Shown here piece after piece: positions 44,290 to 57,107 of a stretch of DNA of 64,000 nucleotides. The notes beneath the pieces are model-generated. The model was not told the DNA's origin, did no database searches, and saw only the letters and a program-made list of their open reading frames with translations. Source of the stretch: Desmodesmus armatus (Eukaryota > Chlorophyta > Chlorophyceae > Sphaeropleales > Scenedesmaceae); assembly GCA_007449985.2 (NCBI GenBank), contig VIIQ02000229.1, forward strand, positions 1 to 64,000, read 5' to 3'. Position numbers and translations under genes: made by a program. The stretch's first letter is position 1. Every line of letters begins with the position of its first letter.

Positions 44290-47200
44290 CTATGACACAG
44301 TGTGCGCAGTCACACCAGCACTGCTGCCAGCACCACTGCTTGCTGCCGCCGCCACCGCTGCTGCTGCTGCCTCAGCTGCTGCCTGTGCTGCCAGCTGCCT
44401 GCAGACAGGCTTGTGCTGCTGCCAGTGAGCTGCCTGACAGCTGGCACCACAGTACCTGCAACAGCAGGCGCACACACGTGCAGCAGGACGGTGGTCCAGC
44501 ACAGCAGCAGTGATTGGTGTTTGCAAAGGGTGGTGGGACAACAAGAGGGTCCCCGTTAGGTAGCAGGCATGGAAGACGGGAGCCTGTTACAACTTTGTCA
44601 GCCGGAGTGCCACATCAAACGGTGTGACTGCCTGCAGCAGAAAAGTGGTCAAAACAGGCCCTGAGCTACTTAATCCCTGACAGCAGTGGCGGTATACACA
44701 TGCACGGTGTCACAATGCATTCTGCACATGGCCGGGTCAACCGCCAGAAGGGTGTAACTACCTTGCAACTGACTGCACATCAAGGCACATGTGCCTCGCG
44801 TGCTCGCTATGATGCATTCTGATCACCCCTGCATCAATGACTCTGAACAATTTCTGAAGGCACACGCAATGTAGATGTGCTGAGAATCCTTCCCACAGGC
44901 CTCAACCTGCGCTCACCTTGCCACCCCGCAGCCCCCACACACGCAGGCCTTGCCTCCCACCAGCTGCAGCTCGCTGGCACCTGACATGCAGGTGCAGTGG
45001 GGGTTGTTGCACATCCACGGCACCGGCAGCTTGGCACACATCGCCTCACCCACCCCCTGCAGCATTTCACCCAGCTCTTCAAAGCCCTGATACCCCAGAC
45101 AGGCCTGCATGCTGCTCTGGATGCTTTGGCCCCTCCTGACCCCATGCTTTGCTGCTGCCCTTGGGCTGTCTGGGTCCCACTTGCACTCCCCATCATAAGT
45201 ATAGTCGTCATCACTCAGTGAGTAATCACTGTCGCTACCCTCGCTGCTGCTGCTGCCACTGCCGCCGGTGATGCGGCGTCGTATGGCGCGCTTCAAGTTG
45301 TCAAGAGCGTGGAGGTGCTTCCGCGTGTTGCGCATCACATGCCAGCTGTCCTCCATCTCACACACCACCTCACTGTTGAGCAGGGAGAACTGCTCCTGAA
45401 GGCTGCCGTACACTGGCACCCGCACCTGCTGCTGCTGCTGCTGCTGCGGTTGCTGTATGTCGTTGGGTACAGCTGCAGCTTGCTGGTTGGCGGCAGCTGT
45501 AGCAGCAGCTGCTTGCACGCCAAACGCACCTGCAGCAGCGGGAGCCTGCACGCCAGCCACAGCTTTAGCAGCAGACTGCTGCTGGCCAGCAGTAGCAGCA
45601 GCAGCAGCAGCAGCAGCGGATTGCTGCCATTGCTGCCATGCGTCAACTAGCACTGCCCCTCGCTCAGCTGGCTTGCTGCTGCTGCTGCTGCTGCCGTCGC
45701 CGCTGTTGCAATTGCTGTCAACGCCAGTCTCCCACAGGGAGGACACCCGCGTCAGTTCAGAGTGACCAATGATGGTGCTAGCTGTGTAGTTGAACCGATT
45801 GAACTGCTTCAGTGCTGCCTCTGCAGCTTTCCGGCTGCTGCTGATGCCGCTGTCAGGCTGCTGCAGCGCCTGCAGCTGCTCCTGCTGCCACCGCTGCAGC
45901 CAGCGCCCCAGCTCACAGCAGTACAGCCCAATCAGCAGCACCCAGGGTGCTATCATGGCCCGCCAGGTGCGCAAATCAACCAGGCCAGGCACGCCGGCAT
46001 CACTAAGCTTGTGAATCACACACTTGGCATAGCGTGCTGCAGTCTCAGGTACTGACAGCTGTGTGTCCAAGCTCTGCTGCTGTGACAGCTTGCGCAGGCT
46101 GGCAAGGAGAGCCAGCATGCCGGGCTGCAATTCCGGGCAGTTGGCCGGGACGCTCATCAAGGCTGCCAGGAAGCAATGTGTGTCATCAGGCCCGGCCCCT
46201 GCCAGGAACCGCAGCAGCTGCTGCCAAAGACGGGCCCCTGCGCTGCTTCGCTGGCTGCTGCTGCTGCTGGCGCTGCTGCTGGCGCTGCTGCTGGTGCTGT
46301 TGGCGCATGTGATGTGGTGTGCCATCACCCTCCTTGCCAGCACCTCCAGCAGCAGCATCACACTGCCAGCCCTGGGGGTGAGGCAGCTCACCGGAACCTG
46401 CAGCAAGAAGGTAGTGGTGGGGTGTGCCAAAAGGAGCAGGTGTAGGTGTGGGGGTTGTGTGCGACCAACCAGTGAAGGTGGGGTACAGGGGTGTAATGCG
46501 TGGGGTGAATGAAAAGAAATAGGCGTGTGTTATCGTGTGAATGGGAAGAAATGTGATGGGAAGGGCCTGCATGTGCAAGAGGGGCAGAAAAACATCACTC
46601 AAGGTAGTGTATTGCACCAGGGATTGCACAAATTGGGGTGCCGGGCACCTCGGAGCAATGCCACAGTAGTGTTTTGAGCATGACGAGGCAGCTCTATCAC
46701 CGGCCCCTATACGCCTGAAGCACGGTCTACCATCCTCTATACATTGAAGCGTAGCAAGCAGCACCTGTTGGGGGTGGGTGGTGAGTCAAGCCGCCAGACA
46801 AGCCATGCAACAGTCACCAGCAGCAACAGCAGCAGTAAGTGCACACATCTGCCACAGCACTGCTGGCAGCAGGCATCAATCATCCCAGAACTTCTGGGTG
46901 ACCCAGCAAGCCTTGCCGGTTGTGACCCAGCAAAGCCCTGACAGTGCAAATGCATTCACAACATCCCCAAACAAAGTTCAGAAAGTGGTTCCCATAAACT
47001 CACAGCAGGCGCCTGCACGACTCCAAGCCGACGGCAAACCGACGGTATGAGCGGACAGGTTGAACGCTTGGTCACGATGTCCAGGCGATTACCAAGCGAC
47101 GCTGGTCGCACAGCGTTGGGTAAGCGGCACGGCAAGGGGTTATGCGACGCACAGTCGACAGCTGGCAGACGCAACGGCGCATAAACGTCGCACACGACGC

Positions 47201-47644
47201 TGACACGACTTCTCAACGACGACTCTTTTACCATGCACCGCCCACCCGATGCCATGCGACTAAGAGCGCATCCCCCCAGTGAGCTGAGTAACTTTGCGGC
47301 TAATTGGTATCCCGTTGTTTACCAAACCTGCACAGACGGGCGGGTGGGTGGGTGCAACGTACTAGCAGTCCACTCCCTCTCACCTTCATCGCTCCCAGGC
47401 ACTCCAGCAAGTGTCCAACAGCCTCCAAACTGTCACACCGCAAGCGTACAGTGCTGCCGCTGCCGCTGACACTACTGCTGCTGCTGCTGTGCACATCCAG
47501 ACCATCGGTGACCGGTGAATGGTCCCAACGCGTGCCACAGCTGCACAAGCCGGCTCCCAGCAGCTGCTGCGTGGCAGTGCTGCTGGAAGGCAGCAAGCGA
47601 GCAGTTGCAGCAACCTGTCGCAGGAGACCCAGGGGCTGCTGTTG

Positions 47645-47732
<88 letters not shown>

Positions 47733-50206
47733 GAGGTGTCACCCTGCGGCAGCTGAACCACACCGTCAGCAGCAGCATGCGAGCAGCTTGCAGGCAGCGG
47801 CTGCAGCAGTAGCTGCTGCACAAGCTGCAACCAGCAGTCGAGCAAGGCGGGCAGCTGCTGCGGCTTGGCTGCTGCTGCTGCAGCCTCCATGGCCGGTGCA
47901 TGCCAGTAAAACAGCGTCCATGTAGCTGCTGCTGCTGCATTACCCACAATGGTGACCTCCCCCTCCCCGCACAGCAGCGCGGTGCGCAGCAGCAGCTCCG
48001 GCAGCGCCCAGCACACGGCCTGCAGCAGCTGCTGCTGCTGGCGGCTGTGCGCGTCAAGCGAGACTGGCGACCCCTGCGCGCACCACTCCTGACCATCTGT
48101 TGCTGGCTGCATCAAGATGAATAACAACGCGGCGCCGACCTCACTCATAATGCGGTACCGTGCTAGCAGCATTGGAGGGCGACCCTCAGGCCGCAGCTGC
48201 AAGGCACTGCAAGGGAGACCATAGGGCGCATTGACCACGTACTTGAGCACCCGGTCGTCGGCGAGGATGGCCTCTGCGAACGCCGGCAGGGCGTCTGGCT
48301 GCAAGCCAAGCAGCTGCCACATCCCAGTGATGTTGCCCTTCAGCTGCTGCCATTGCTGCTCCCTGACCTGCAGCAGCGTGGCTTCTGCCCCGCCAGCTGC
48401 AGCATCACCACTGACAGCAGCTGCTGATGTTGCACTGACAATGTTGCCGCCGCTGCTGCTGCAGCAACTGCTGTTGGCGCCACTACTGCTGCCGCCGTCA
48501 CAGCCGCCGCTGCTGCCAACACTGCTGCTGGTGTGTGCACCTGACTTTGCTGCTGCCTGCCCATCGCATTGAGATAGCGCTGCTGCTGCCGCTGCTGCTG
48601 GGGAAGTGGGCCCTGCAGGGCTTGCCAGATAGGTGTGCATCAGCATCATGGTGAGGGACAGCTGAAGGTATGCTGCAGTGCTGAAGTGTGCGTTCACGGC
48701 CTCCAGCGCCTCTGCGGATATTGGCTGAGGCTTGATCTGGCTTGATATCCTGTGCTCAACCTGTAGGCAAGGCAGGGATGCAGGGAGGCAGGGAGGCAGG
48801 CAGGAGAACAGCAGGTCAGTCACTGACAGTGTCACTTTCGAAACCACCACCCTCTGTTTGTAAGTGTCTGAGAAGTGAGGGGATATGGGGGGAGAGTGGC
48901 GGCAGCAGTCCTGCGGTTGACTTGGCCCCCCTGCGAAGCAGTGCAAAGAAGAAACTTGTTGCAACAGGTGCAGCAGTAATGCTGGTTGTTCAAATGTGGG
49001 TTGTGACACACTGCAAGGGGCAGGTGATGCTTGTGAAGGGCAGGGACCTGCAAAACCCGCGCCACCCAAAACACTGTGAAACAGCTGATGCTACAGCTGC
49101 TGCACCAAGTTGTGCACTTGGCTGTCAGTGACCTTTCTGCCTTTTAACTACTAGGCCACCCAACGCAAGGCAAAGCCGTCTCAGTTACTCTGTCCTTTGG
49201 TGTGGTGCCCTCAAATTAGGACGTTCCCATATGCTGTTACACTGGGATTTTCTTTGTTTGGGTGGCAGGATCTGCTTGAGCTAGCTGAAGGAGATAGTGA
49301 AGCAGATAGTGCAATCCAAACAAAGAAAACCCCAGTGTCACAGCACTGCTGCGTGTGTAACACCCGACCAATCAATGAGTAAAAGTCTTGCAAGGCAAGT
49401 GGCAGCATAGCTGGGTCTAGGGCCGAAGGTGCATTATGATGTTTCATACAATCCGCGGATGACTTGTCTTGTGGTTCATGCAGGGAGGCCCCTACCTGTG
49501 CCAGCACAAGGAACTGCTCCGGTGTGCAGCTGTGTCCTGCAGACTGCGCCACCGCTGCTGCCAACTCTACTGCCTGCACATGGTGTGCAAAGTACCCCTC
49601 CGCTGCTGCTGCTGTTGTGGCGCTTGCTAGGCTGGCCCGCCCAGCATTGTGCAGCCACAGCTGCTGCGCCTCCACCCACCACAGCAGCAGCTGATGCGCA
49701 ACCTGCAGAAGCAGCGCACTCCCCTGCTGCTGCTGTCGCTGCTGCTTCTGCTGCTGGTCCCCATGCAGCTGCTGCGTGTGGGCTGACAGCAGCTGCGTGA
49801 TCTCCCGCTGTGCTGCTGCCACAAGCGCCAACAGATCAGTTTCCGCCAGCAGTTTGGTTGACATCTTGGCAGCGATGTGAGGCGGCTGTATCCCTGGACA
49901 GCGCAGGACTGCTGTTGCGGCAGCAAGCACTGCAATAATCCTGCTGCTGTACTCCTGCTTCTTCCAGTCCCTAGCACGCCTCTGGGCTGCAAGGAGCTGG
50001 GCTAGGAGCTGCATGACTTTTCTAAAGCACCGCAAGCATTCCGCGATTTCTTCTTTCGGTGGTTGGACAGGAGCAAGGCGCTCCACGGCTCTGCACAGCG
50101 GGACCAGCATGCCAGACCCCTTGAGAGAGGCGGCTGGGCCTGACAGGAGACTGTCAAGGAATACCTCTACGCTCTGCCATCTGTCTGAGAAGACCTCTAT
50201 GGACAT
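44290..50206 (-). CDS. Large MYND zinc-finger protein F
   Basis: Four exons, 49496-50206, 47384-48760, 44917-46397 and 44290-44455, join in frame to 1244 residues. The ATG at 50206 lies in the context AACAATGTCC. The body is helical and Ala/Leu/Gln-rich, with an about 31-residue Gln run (47638-47731), Ser runs, and an acidic S-D-S-D-Y-S-L-S-D-D-D-Y segment. A conserved W-R-A-M-I-A-P-W-V-L-L-I-G-L-Y-C-C-E-L block is shared with G. The MYND finger ends the protein: W-M-C-N-N-P-H-C, C-V-C-G-G-C-G-V-A-R | Y-C-G-A-S-C-Q-A-A-H-W-Q-Q-H-K-P-V-C, split by the last intron, then an Ala-rich tail. No enzyme domain is seen; a scaffold or transcription-linked role is inference. Confidence 0.85.
47638..47731 (-). 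repeat. CAG/CAA repeat encoding poly-Gln in gene F
   Basis: About 31 Gln codons, mostly CAG with a few CAA at the downstream end (minus strand). Likely length-polymorphic. Confidence 0.9.
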
Positions 50207-51116
50207 TGTTGCTTTCGTTGAAAGACTGCTGCACCAATTGACTCGTGGTCCTCGTGCTCAACCTGATGATGCAGAAGCTGCTGCTGCAGATCAGGTCTCT
50301 CCTGTCGTACGACTGACGAGGCCTACAGCACACAAAATTAGAACATTGTTTGTTGCGTTTTCGACAACTAAATACCGGATCGGATGTGTCTAATCTGATT
50401 GAGCGTCTATTTGATTTTGGTCAAATCTCACATCAGCTGTGAGTCAGTGAGTCAGATCGGGCAGTACGCAAGCTGCACCAGCCAGTCTTGCTTGAAAAAG
50501 CGACCTAATTATTACTTATACTTGAGCCCTTGCACCATGACATGTCAGGGGGGATCAATGCACAGGCTGTTGCAGTGCCGGGCCAGGCCGTGCTGCGCAC
50601 CAACACAGCCACCGCTGGATTGTGAAAGATCAAAGGCCGAGGATACAGCAGCTTCAGAAATTTTTATGTTTCAAGCTCAAGTGCTTGTGCAGCAATCCCG
50701 CAAAAGACCTCAGAATGGCATGCATGGTGACACTCCACCACAAGCTGCATTGCACCACTGCCTAGACAACTAACAGGCATATCATCATGTTACACATTCT
50801 CCAGCAGGGTCATTGCGCCAAAGCATTGCTTAGCAACAAATCTACCTAGGTGCCTCAAACAGCACCACCAGACAAAAACTGGGAAAGCTTTGCAGCTCCC
50901 CAGTGTCTGGGCCAGTTGTGGCCGCTCAACAGCAAATGCATCAACAACAGCACGGGACTGACTGCCATGCAGGCGACCCAACCACACATAAAGTGTTTTA
51001 AGGATCAAGTCCAGAGAAGGGCAGGGCACCAAAAGTAGTGCTGCCAGATGCTGCTGCTGTGGGCATTGCCCTCAACATCAAAGCTGTGCACAACACAGCT
51101 GTGCCACAAGCAACGT
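50207..51116. other. No supported gene
   Basis: Spacer between the start of gene F (minus) and the stop of the TMEM17-like gene (minus). TGTAA occurs on the minus strand near 50796 and may end the TMEM17-like transcript. Confidence 0.45.
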
Positions 51117-53082
51117 TCAGGACAGCTGGTACTGATGCTGCTCCTGCAGCACGTGCTCAAACAGGTAGTACTGCTTCCGCTGCGCCCTGAACATGTGCAG
51201 CACCTGCGACATACCAGCAGTACAACACATCTGGCTTCTTGCCACTACTTGCCAACACCCCAGCATGGCCCAATGCCCAACCTATAAGGAGCGTTGGATG
51301 AACATTGTTTGGTTCACTTGGTTCACCCTGCGAAGAGGGGTTGCCTCACACAACACTGGCCACAACACATCAAGGACCTGCTGCTGCTGCATACTGCACA
51401 TGCACGTGGTGTGGTATACTGCATGGCTCCTGCTGCACCCTCCCTGCTAGCATGCCCCCTGCACATCCGCCAGGCCCGACGGCGAAACCCGCTCCTTACC
51501 GCTCTGATAGCCACAAACAGCTCCAAGTGTATGATGATAGCCATGGCAACTTGCAGGGCCATGTCAAACGGCTTGATGTCCTGCAGACATAAAGCATGCA
51601 GCCATCAGAGCACCTCAATCAGCACCCAGCAACCGTCTCAAAACGCCACATGGAGGATTGCAGCACAGCAGTGTTGCTAATTCATGTCAACACACCCAGC
51701 AGTGACATGGTCTGACAGCACTACAGAGCACTATGAGCACTACAGAGCACTACAGAGCACTATGGCATACTGTTGCTGAACCCAACATGGGGGGGTGGGG
51801 GGCTGCTATGCATGCATACATACTCTTGACGTGCAAAGTGTGCATTGGGTGGGGGAGCACTGCTGTATGCCACTGCACAGCACAAGGCCACTGCTGGGAG
51901 GGAAGGGGACACTGCTGCCGCATTTCAGCGCACATGGGCAACAAATCTCAGCAGCAACAAAGGCTCTGCTGCGAGTTGGCTGCTGTGGTGCTCACCCATG
52001 CTGCCAGCATGAGATAGTAACAGACTGCCGTCTGTGGCACTAGCGTCAGCACCCCAAAGATCACCAGCCAAGGCACCTGCAGGGCATGGCGGCACAGCAG
52101 GCAGGCAATGTTGGCTGCTGCAAAGGCTTACCAGTGTAATTTGTCTGCTTGTTAGCTTGTGGCAACAGTGCCGTCACTGCTGCAGTTGCCGCCTCACTGT
52201 AAGGCTTTTTCACTCCCAGCTGCACAACATTCATCAGGCTGGCTGTGGAGAAACGCTGAGCAGCTTTGCCTGCCAAGTTCAACTGGCATACTGTGCAACT
52301 GCCACATGCCTGTGTTGTAGCCTAGCCTCCGAGGCGTGACGCCTTCAAGACAACTCACATTTTCCTGCAGGTTTCCATACCACCCAGCTGCGAGCCGCAC
52401 AGGCTCTGCCAGAATCCAGAAGATGCACAGCACTGTCCGAGCTATGTCAGGGTCTGTCAGCTCAAGCCCACGACCATACTGCAGCAGCACAAAACACAAT
52501 AGATTGCTCTAAGCCCAGCAACACGCAAGTCAGTGTGTCATATCAGGCCATGCCTCCATTGCGGTTTGAGCAGAAGAGGTTGTGCCAAAATAAGGAGCTA
52601 TCCCGCTGCATCATCAGGCAACGCCGACTATCTGGCTGGTGCATCTGTGTCCCCTGCACTGCCAGCTGCTGCCTGTGTCCACTGTGCGCGCAGTCCGGTT
52701 GCAACTGCTGAAAGAGTGCCGATCTCGCACTGAGGAACCGTATGTGCTGTGCATGATGTGCTTGACTGGTGCAATTTCAGATGGTCTCATCAGCATGAGC
52801 ATGTGCTGTACCTTGATGTGCGTTCGGATGCCCAGCGTGATGCACCATGCCACCGACCAGAAGATGTTGTAGTACAACAACTGCTGCAGCAGCAGACTCG
52901 AGCATATCTCTCGTGCTGCATATAGCAAGCAACAAGGCTCAGTACCGTAAGGATACAGGTAATTTGTGATCACTATGGGCAAACCTTCTTGTGGTAAAGC
53001 TTCACTTACAGGAGAGTGCTCGAAGCCTGGTTGACAGTGCTGCTGCTGCTGCCCCAGAGGTACTGCTGATGCCTCCCTGCAT
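51117..53082 (-). CDS. TMEM17: TMEM17-like ciliary transition-zone membrane protein
   Basis: Six exons, 53010-53082, 52812-52915, 52359-52478, 51996-52076, 51500-51580 and 51117-51203, join in frame to 181 residues (human TMEM17 has 198). All introns are GT-AG. Features of the Transmemb_17 family are clear: an early S-S-L-L-L-Q-x2-L-Y-Y-N-x-F helix, then I-L-A-E-P-V-R-L-A-A-G-W-Y-G-N-L-Q-E-N-V-P-W-L (human: E-A-I-R-L-Y-L-G-Y-V-G-N-L-Q-E-K-V-P-E-L), and two further hydrophobic segments, four in all. TMEM17 acts with the MKS/B9 module as a gate at the base of the cilium. The related TMEM80 and TMEM216 families are possible alternatives. It is the second ciliary gene in the window. Confidence 0.85.
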
Positions 53083-53526
53083 GAGCTGTCAGTCATGGGG
53101 CATCAAGATGCTGATCTTTTGCTGTGTTATGTTTGAAGTTTGTAGTGAGTTGTGGAGATTGTTGGGAAACTTTGCAGTCCAGTGATTGAGGGCGGGAAGC
53201 AGCAAGCAGGTACCTGATCAGCAGCTGAATTCCAGCGAAAGCAATAGCAGAATCATAGTGCAGACAGGGCATGCATAAAGTTGCACTTGAGCTGCTCTCA
53301 ACTTCGAATCACAACTGCCACAGTTGCGCAACTGCCTCAGTCAGCTTTGCAATGCCTGGTGCTCACTTGCATTGCAGCGATTACAAGATCAACTGCTGTG
53401 TGTCTGGAACAAGCCTACTGGGCCCCTCACCTGTTCCAGCACAGTACTGCTGTAGATCACCTACGCTCCAGTTCACCTGATCATCCCTCAAGTGCGGCTG
53501 CCCTTTGTTCCTTGGTTCTTGTGATC
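53083..53526. promoter_or_regulatory. Divergent intergenic region
   Basis: 444 bp between the starts of the TMEM17-like gene (minus) and the DUF3128-like gene (plus). Both promoters should lie here. No specific motif was recognised. Confidence 0.35.
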
Positions 53527-54496
53527 ATGGCTTCTGCTGCAGCGGAGGAGCCTGTGCAGCCTCAGCAGGTTCCCACACCACCCCAGCCACAACAGCAGCA
53601 GCAGCAACAACAGCAGGAGCAGGACACTTCACCAGACAGATGGGAAGTGAACAAACCCGTAGAGCGGCGCAGTCAGATACTCACCGAAGAATACAACGAC
53701 TGCTGGGGCCGTTTCTGGACGTGGGTGTCATGTGGAGGCCCTGCAGCTCGCATGAGGCAGCTGTACGTCAATGGTCGGCTCAGCAGGTGCGAGGTCAGGA
53801 AGGCAGCATTAGTGCAGGCATCTGTATTGGGCCTTGCTTTGCGAAACTTCAATTTTGCATTGAATGGGCGTCAATTCTGCTGAAGCACAGTTATAGCTGT
53901 GCGGGCGCGGGTTATCCTGGACTCAAAACGCTTGTGCATGTGCAGTGTCACTGTCTGACAGCACTTGGTCACTTCCTTATGACTGCACCATAGTCACAGC
54001 AGCAACACAGTCACAGCAGCAATTGGGATTCAGTCGTGCCTTTGCTCCTTCATGCCTGCTGTGCCACATGACATGCTGCCAGTACTGTTTTCTGTGGGCA
54101 GGTGGCAGCTGACACAGGAAGTGTGGTTGCTGCGGCAGGTTGTTGCACATGCTCAAGAAACACACTCATGCATGCACATGCATGCAAGCTTTGTCGCTGC
54201 AGCAGTAAACTTTTGTACTTGTACTTGCGCCTTACTGTTGCTGTGCCTGCAGGTGCTGGGACGAGTACGTGCGCTTCAAAAACTGCATGATCGGCAAGCT
54301 GAATCCAGATCAGCAGCTGACAGTGCTGCCAGGGCCGCATTTTCTGTGGCACATACGCACGCGCAAGCAGGCAGCTTCATTCTGGCAGCAGCACTATGCA
54401 CACCTAGGTGCTGGTGCAACAAGCAGCCAGGCTAGCGAACAGGGGCCTGAGGTAGAAGAGTCAAAGTTGCGGCCGGATGTCACCAGCACGAGCTGA
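53527..54496 (+). CDS. DUF3128 / UPF0545-like protein
   Basis: Two exons, 53527-53786 and 54253-54496, give 167 residues. The splice AG|GTGCGAG ... CTGCAG|G restores an Arg codon. After a Gln/Pro-rich N-terminus (residues about 12-35), the core reads Y-N-D-C-W-G-R-F-W-T-W-V-S-C-G, then L-Y-V-N-G-R-L-S-R-C-W-D-E-Y-V-R-F-K-N-C-M. This spacing of F-W, Y-x2-G and C-x8-C fits the DUF3128 family, which includes human C22orf39. The family is small, Cys-containing and poorly understood. The C-terminal tail is acidic and ends D-V-T-S-T-S. The bases encoding that end seed the minisatellite that follows. Confidence 0.72.
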
Positions 54497-55290
54497 GCTG
54501 TGACAGCAGCAGCGGCAGCAGCAGCAGCGGTCTGAAGTTATTAGCGCGAGGCGAGGTGTGACAGCGGCAGCAGCAGTAGCGGTGGCGGCCGCGGCGGCCT
54601 GACATCACCAGCACAAGCTAAGCGGTAACAGCAGCAGCGGCCGCGGTGGTGGCCAGACGTCACTGGCACGAGCTGAGCTGTGACAGCAGCAGCAGCAGCA
54701 GCAGTGGCACCAGCAGCGGCCTGATGTCACCAGCACGAGCTGAGCTGTGACAGCAGCAGCGTCAGCAGCAGCGGCACCGGCAGCGACGGCGGTGGCGGCG
54801 GCATGACGACACTGGCACGAGCTGGGGTGTGACAGCAGCAGCGTCAGCAGCAGCGGCAGCGGCGGCGGTGGCGGCGGCCAGGCGTCACTAGCACGAGCTG
54901 GGGTGTGACAGGAGCAGCAGCAGCGGCCAGGCGTCACTAGCACGAGCTGGGGTGTGACAGGAGCAGCAGCAGCGGCCAGGCGTCACTAGCACGAGCTGGG
55001 GTGTGACAGCAGCAGCAGCAGCGGCCTGACGTCACTAGCACGAGCTGGGGTGTGACAGCAGCAGCAGCAGCGGCCAGGCATCACTAGCACGAGCTGGGGT
55101 GTGACAGGAGCAGCAGCAGCGGCCAGGCGTCACTAGCACGAGCTGGGGTGTGACAGCAGCAGCAGCAGCGGCCTGACGTCAGTAGCACGAGCTGGGGTGT
55201 GACAGCAGCAGCAGCAGCAGGGGCGGCGGCGGCGGCGGCGACGGCGACGGGGCCTGACATCACCAGCACAAGCTGAGCGAAAACAGCAGC
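54470..55290. repeat. ~50-bp minisatellite, about 14 units
   Basis: Units contain GTCACTAGCACGAGCTGGGG followed by TGTGACAGCAGCAGC and a GCGGCC. The first unit overlaps the last codons and stop of the DUF3128-like gene. Later units are more uniform (about 48 bp) from 54890 to 55200. Some units contain the palindrome TGACGTCA (for example near 55027). Confidence 0.9.
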
Positions 55291-55324
55291 AGCGGCAACA
55301 GCAGCAATAGCTGGGGGCTGCCAG

Positions 55325-55897
55325 ATGCCCTCTATTTTGTATGAGCACTTCGTCCTGCTGTTTTCAGACAGCCCTATCTTGTTCTGTCTTGCAGCTGCAT
55401 TTGCATATCGTATGGCCAGCAGGATTGACCATGCTGCCTGCATGTTCCTAATCAGTGACAGGGCTGCTGTCATTCGTAGTACAGGCCCCCAGCAGTGCGC
55501 CATTTTTTTGCGTATGTGTTGTTGCTGCTGTATGAGCATGTCGCTGCTGTTCCCCTTGTGGCTCCCAGGCATGCACCCTCACTCTTTTGTGAGACCGTGG
55601 GGAGGGTTCCTCAGCTGTGATCTGAGGGCCTTTGTGTTCCTGCAGCTGCCACAGCTGCTATGTGGCACTAGCACCGCTCTTTTGGTGGATCACAGGCAGG
55701 GCGGGAGCCATTGGCTGGCCACACGTACATGTAGCAGGTGCTGCACAAGCCTTACCAGCAACAGTCTATTTGCTGCAGTTGCAAGCCGTGTGCTGTGTCG
55801 TGTTGAGCAGCTCACTTGTGTTGCCATCGGCTGTAGATGGCATCAGCCTGCAACAAGGCTGGCATGGCACGTTGTTGTTTTGCACACCAGTCGGTAG
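55325..55897 (+). CDS. Unassigned 190-codon open frame
   Basis: ATG-initiated and open for 190 codons, with hydrophobic stretches (F-V-L-L-F-S-D-S-P-I-L-F-C-L-A-A-A-F) and many cysteines. No known domain, no paralogue in the window and no clear splice partner were found. It may be chance, or the first exon of an unknown gene whose later exons include 56789-57107. Confidence 0.2.
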   Translation: MPSILYEHFVLLFSDSPILFCLAAAFAYRMASRIDHAACMFLISDRAAVIRSTGPQQCAIFLRMCCCCCMSMSLLFPLWLPGMHPHSFVRPWGGFLSCDLRAFVFLQLPQLLCGTSTALLVDHRQGGSHWLATRTCSRCCTSLTSNSLFAAVASRVLCRVEQLTCVAIGCRWHQPATRLAWHVVVLHTSR

Positions 55898-56788
55898 CTG
55901 TGCGCAGCAGGCAGGGCAGCAGGCATGTTGAGTGCAGATGATGGCCAGTAAGCACCCTGCACACCAGGCAATGCCAGGGCCGGGCTGGTGTAGGGGTTGT
56001 GTTCGCCCCGTCATTGGCTGTTTTGAACAGCTGAGGGTCAATACAGTGTGTGAGGCCGGATATCTGGGCTCGTGGCTGTCCATTGGAGACCGCAATGGTA
56101 CTGCTGCACAAGCAGTCAATGAATCAGCATGTGCCGACTGGCAGTGCTAGAGATGAGAGATGTCGAGCAGCAGCATGAGGCCTGCTTGGCAGGTGTCTGC
56201 GAGCTGCTGATGTAACCCCCATGAGCCTCTGGCTCCCTTGTGGGTTGCTCTGCTTTTGCTGAGCCAATTACTGTAACTGTAACATGGGATCCTGTAGTAA
56301 GCTGTGACTGAGGGCAGTAAAGGGGGTTCGGGTGACTTGAGCAGAGTTGAGAGGGATATGTGCTCGCGCAGCGCTCTTGAGGGGTCCAGCAAGTGGTGTG
56401 CAAGTCCCACCAGATACCCAGGATGTAAACTCAAGCTTTGCAATCGATCCAGTTGAATTGTTGGGGCAGGTCGGCTGCATTTATTGGCCACCCATATAGA
56501 ACACTGCCAGCTAACAGGGTCACTCAGAGGACCATGCACAGTGTACTTCCGGAAGGGTACCGAAGAGCAGACCGCCACCATTCCAAAGCTGCCTTCACAC
56601 AACGAGCGTTGTAGGTGCAAGAAACTTTTGTACAATCGAAAGGTCTTCTTGTTTGCAAAAAACCTGACAAAGTGACACTGTCACACCTGACCTGCATGGG
56701 TACATGAGTCTGTACGCAGCCCCCTTGCAAACACTGGAATAATTTCAGGGAAATTGCAGTGAAATCTCCCGTTCATGACACTTCCCGT

Positions 56789-57107
56789 ATGACACTTCCA
56801 GCTTGGCAGAGGGCTGTCTCGGAAGAAATACCTTGGAGCTTTATCTTGGTGGCAAGACTCGCCTGCCTGGGGCGATTGTTCTGGTGGTATGACGCGTATC
56901 ATGTGGATCTTAGGTAAGGCGGGGACAGAGCGGCACACTTGAGAAAAGCATACACGACAGCTTTGCATGGTGGTTTCATTTCGCCGCAGGCACAGGCATG
57001 GGCTTGAAACATAGCTGATAATGTGCTGCGTGATGTTGCAGGTACAGAAGCTGCTCTGCTATGAAGGAGTTCTGGCTCTCAACCACAGCAGATCCAACCT
57101 ACAGAAG
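56789..57107 (+). CDS. Possible two-exon fragment of unknown gene
   Basis: Exon a (56789-56913) begins M-T-L-P-A-W-Q-R-A-V-S-E-E-I and ends W-Y-D-A-Y-H-V-D-L-R at donor TTAG|GTAAGG. Exon b (57042-57107) follows TGATGTTGCAG and reads Y-R-S-C-S-A-M-K-E-F-W-L to donor ACAGAAG|GTGGGT. The phases match (phase 2). The next exon was not found, because the ~450-bp tandem array starts at this donor. No homologue was recognised. Confidence 0.35.

Noticed and set aside
47515..47925. Plus-strand poly-Ala/poly-Leu/poly-Cys open frames over the CTG run
   Set aside because: These are other-frame readings of the CAG repeat that encodes poly-Gln in gene F on the minus strand.
56147..56635. 162-codon minus-strand open frame
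   Set aside because: It is open but has no recognisable motif or splice partner, and its composition looks random.
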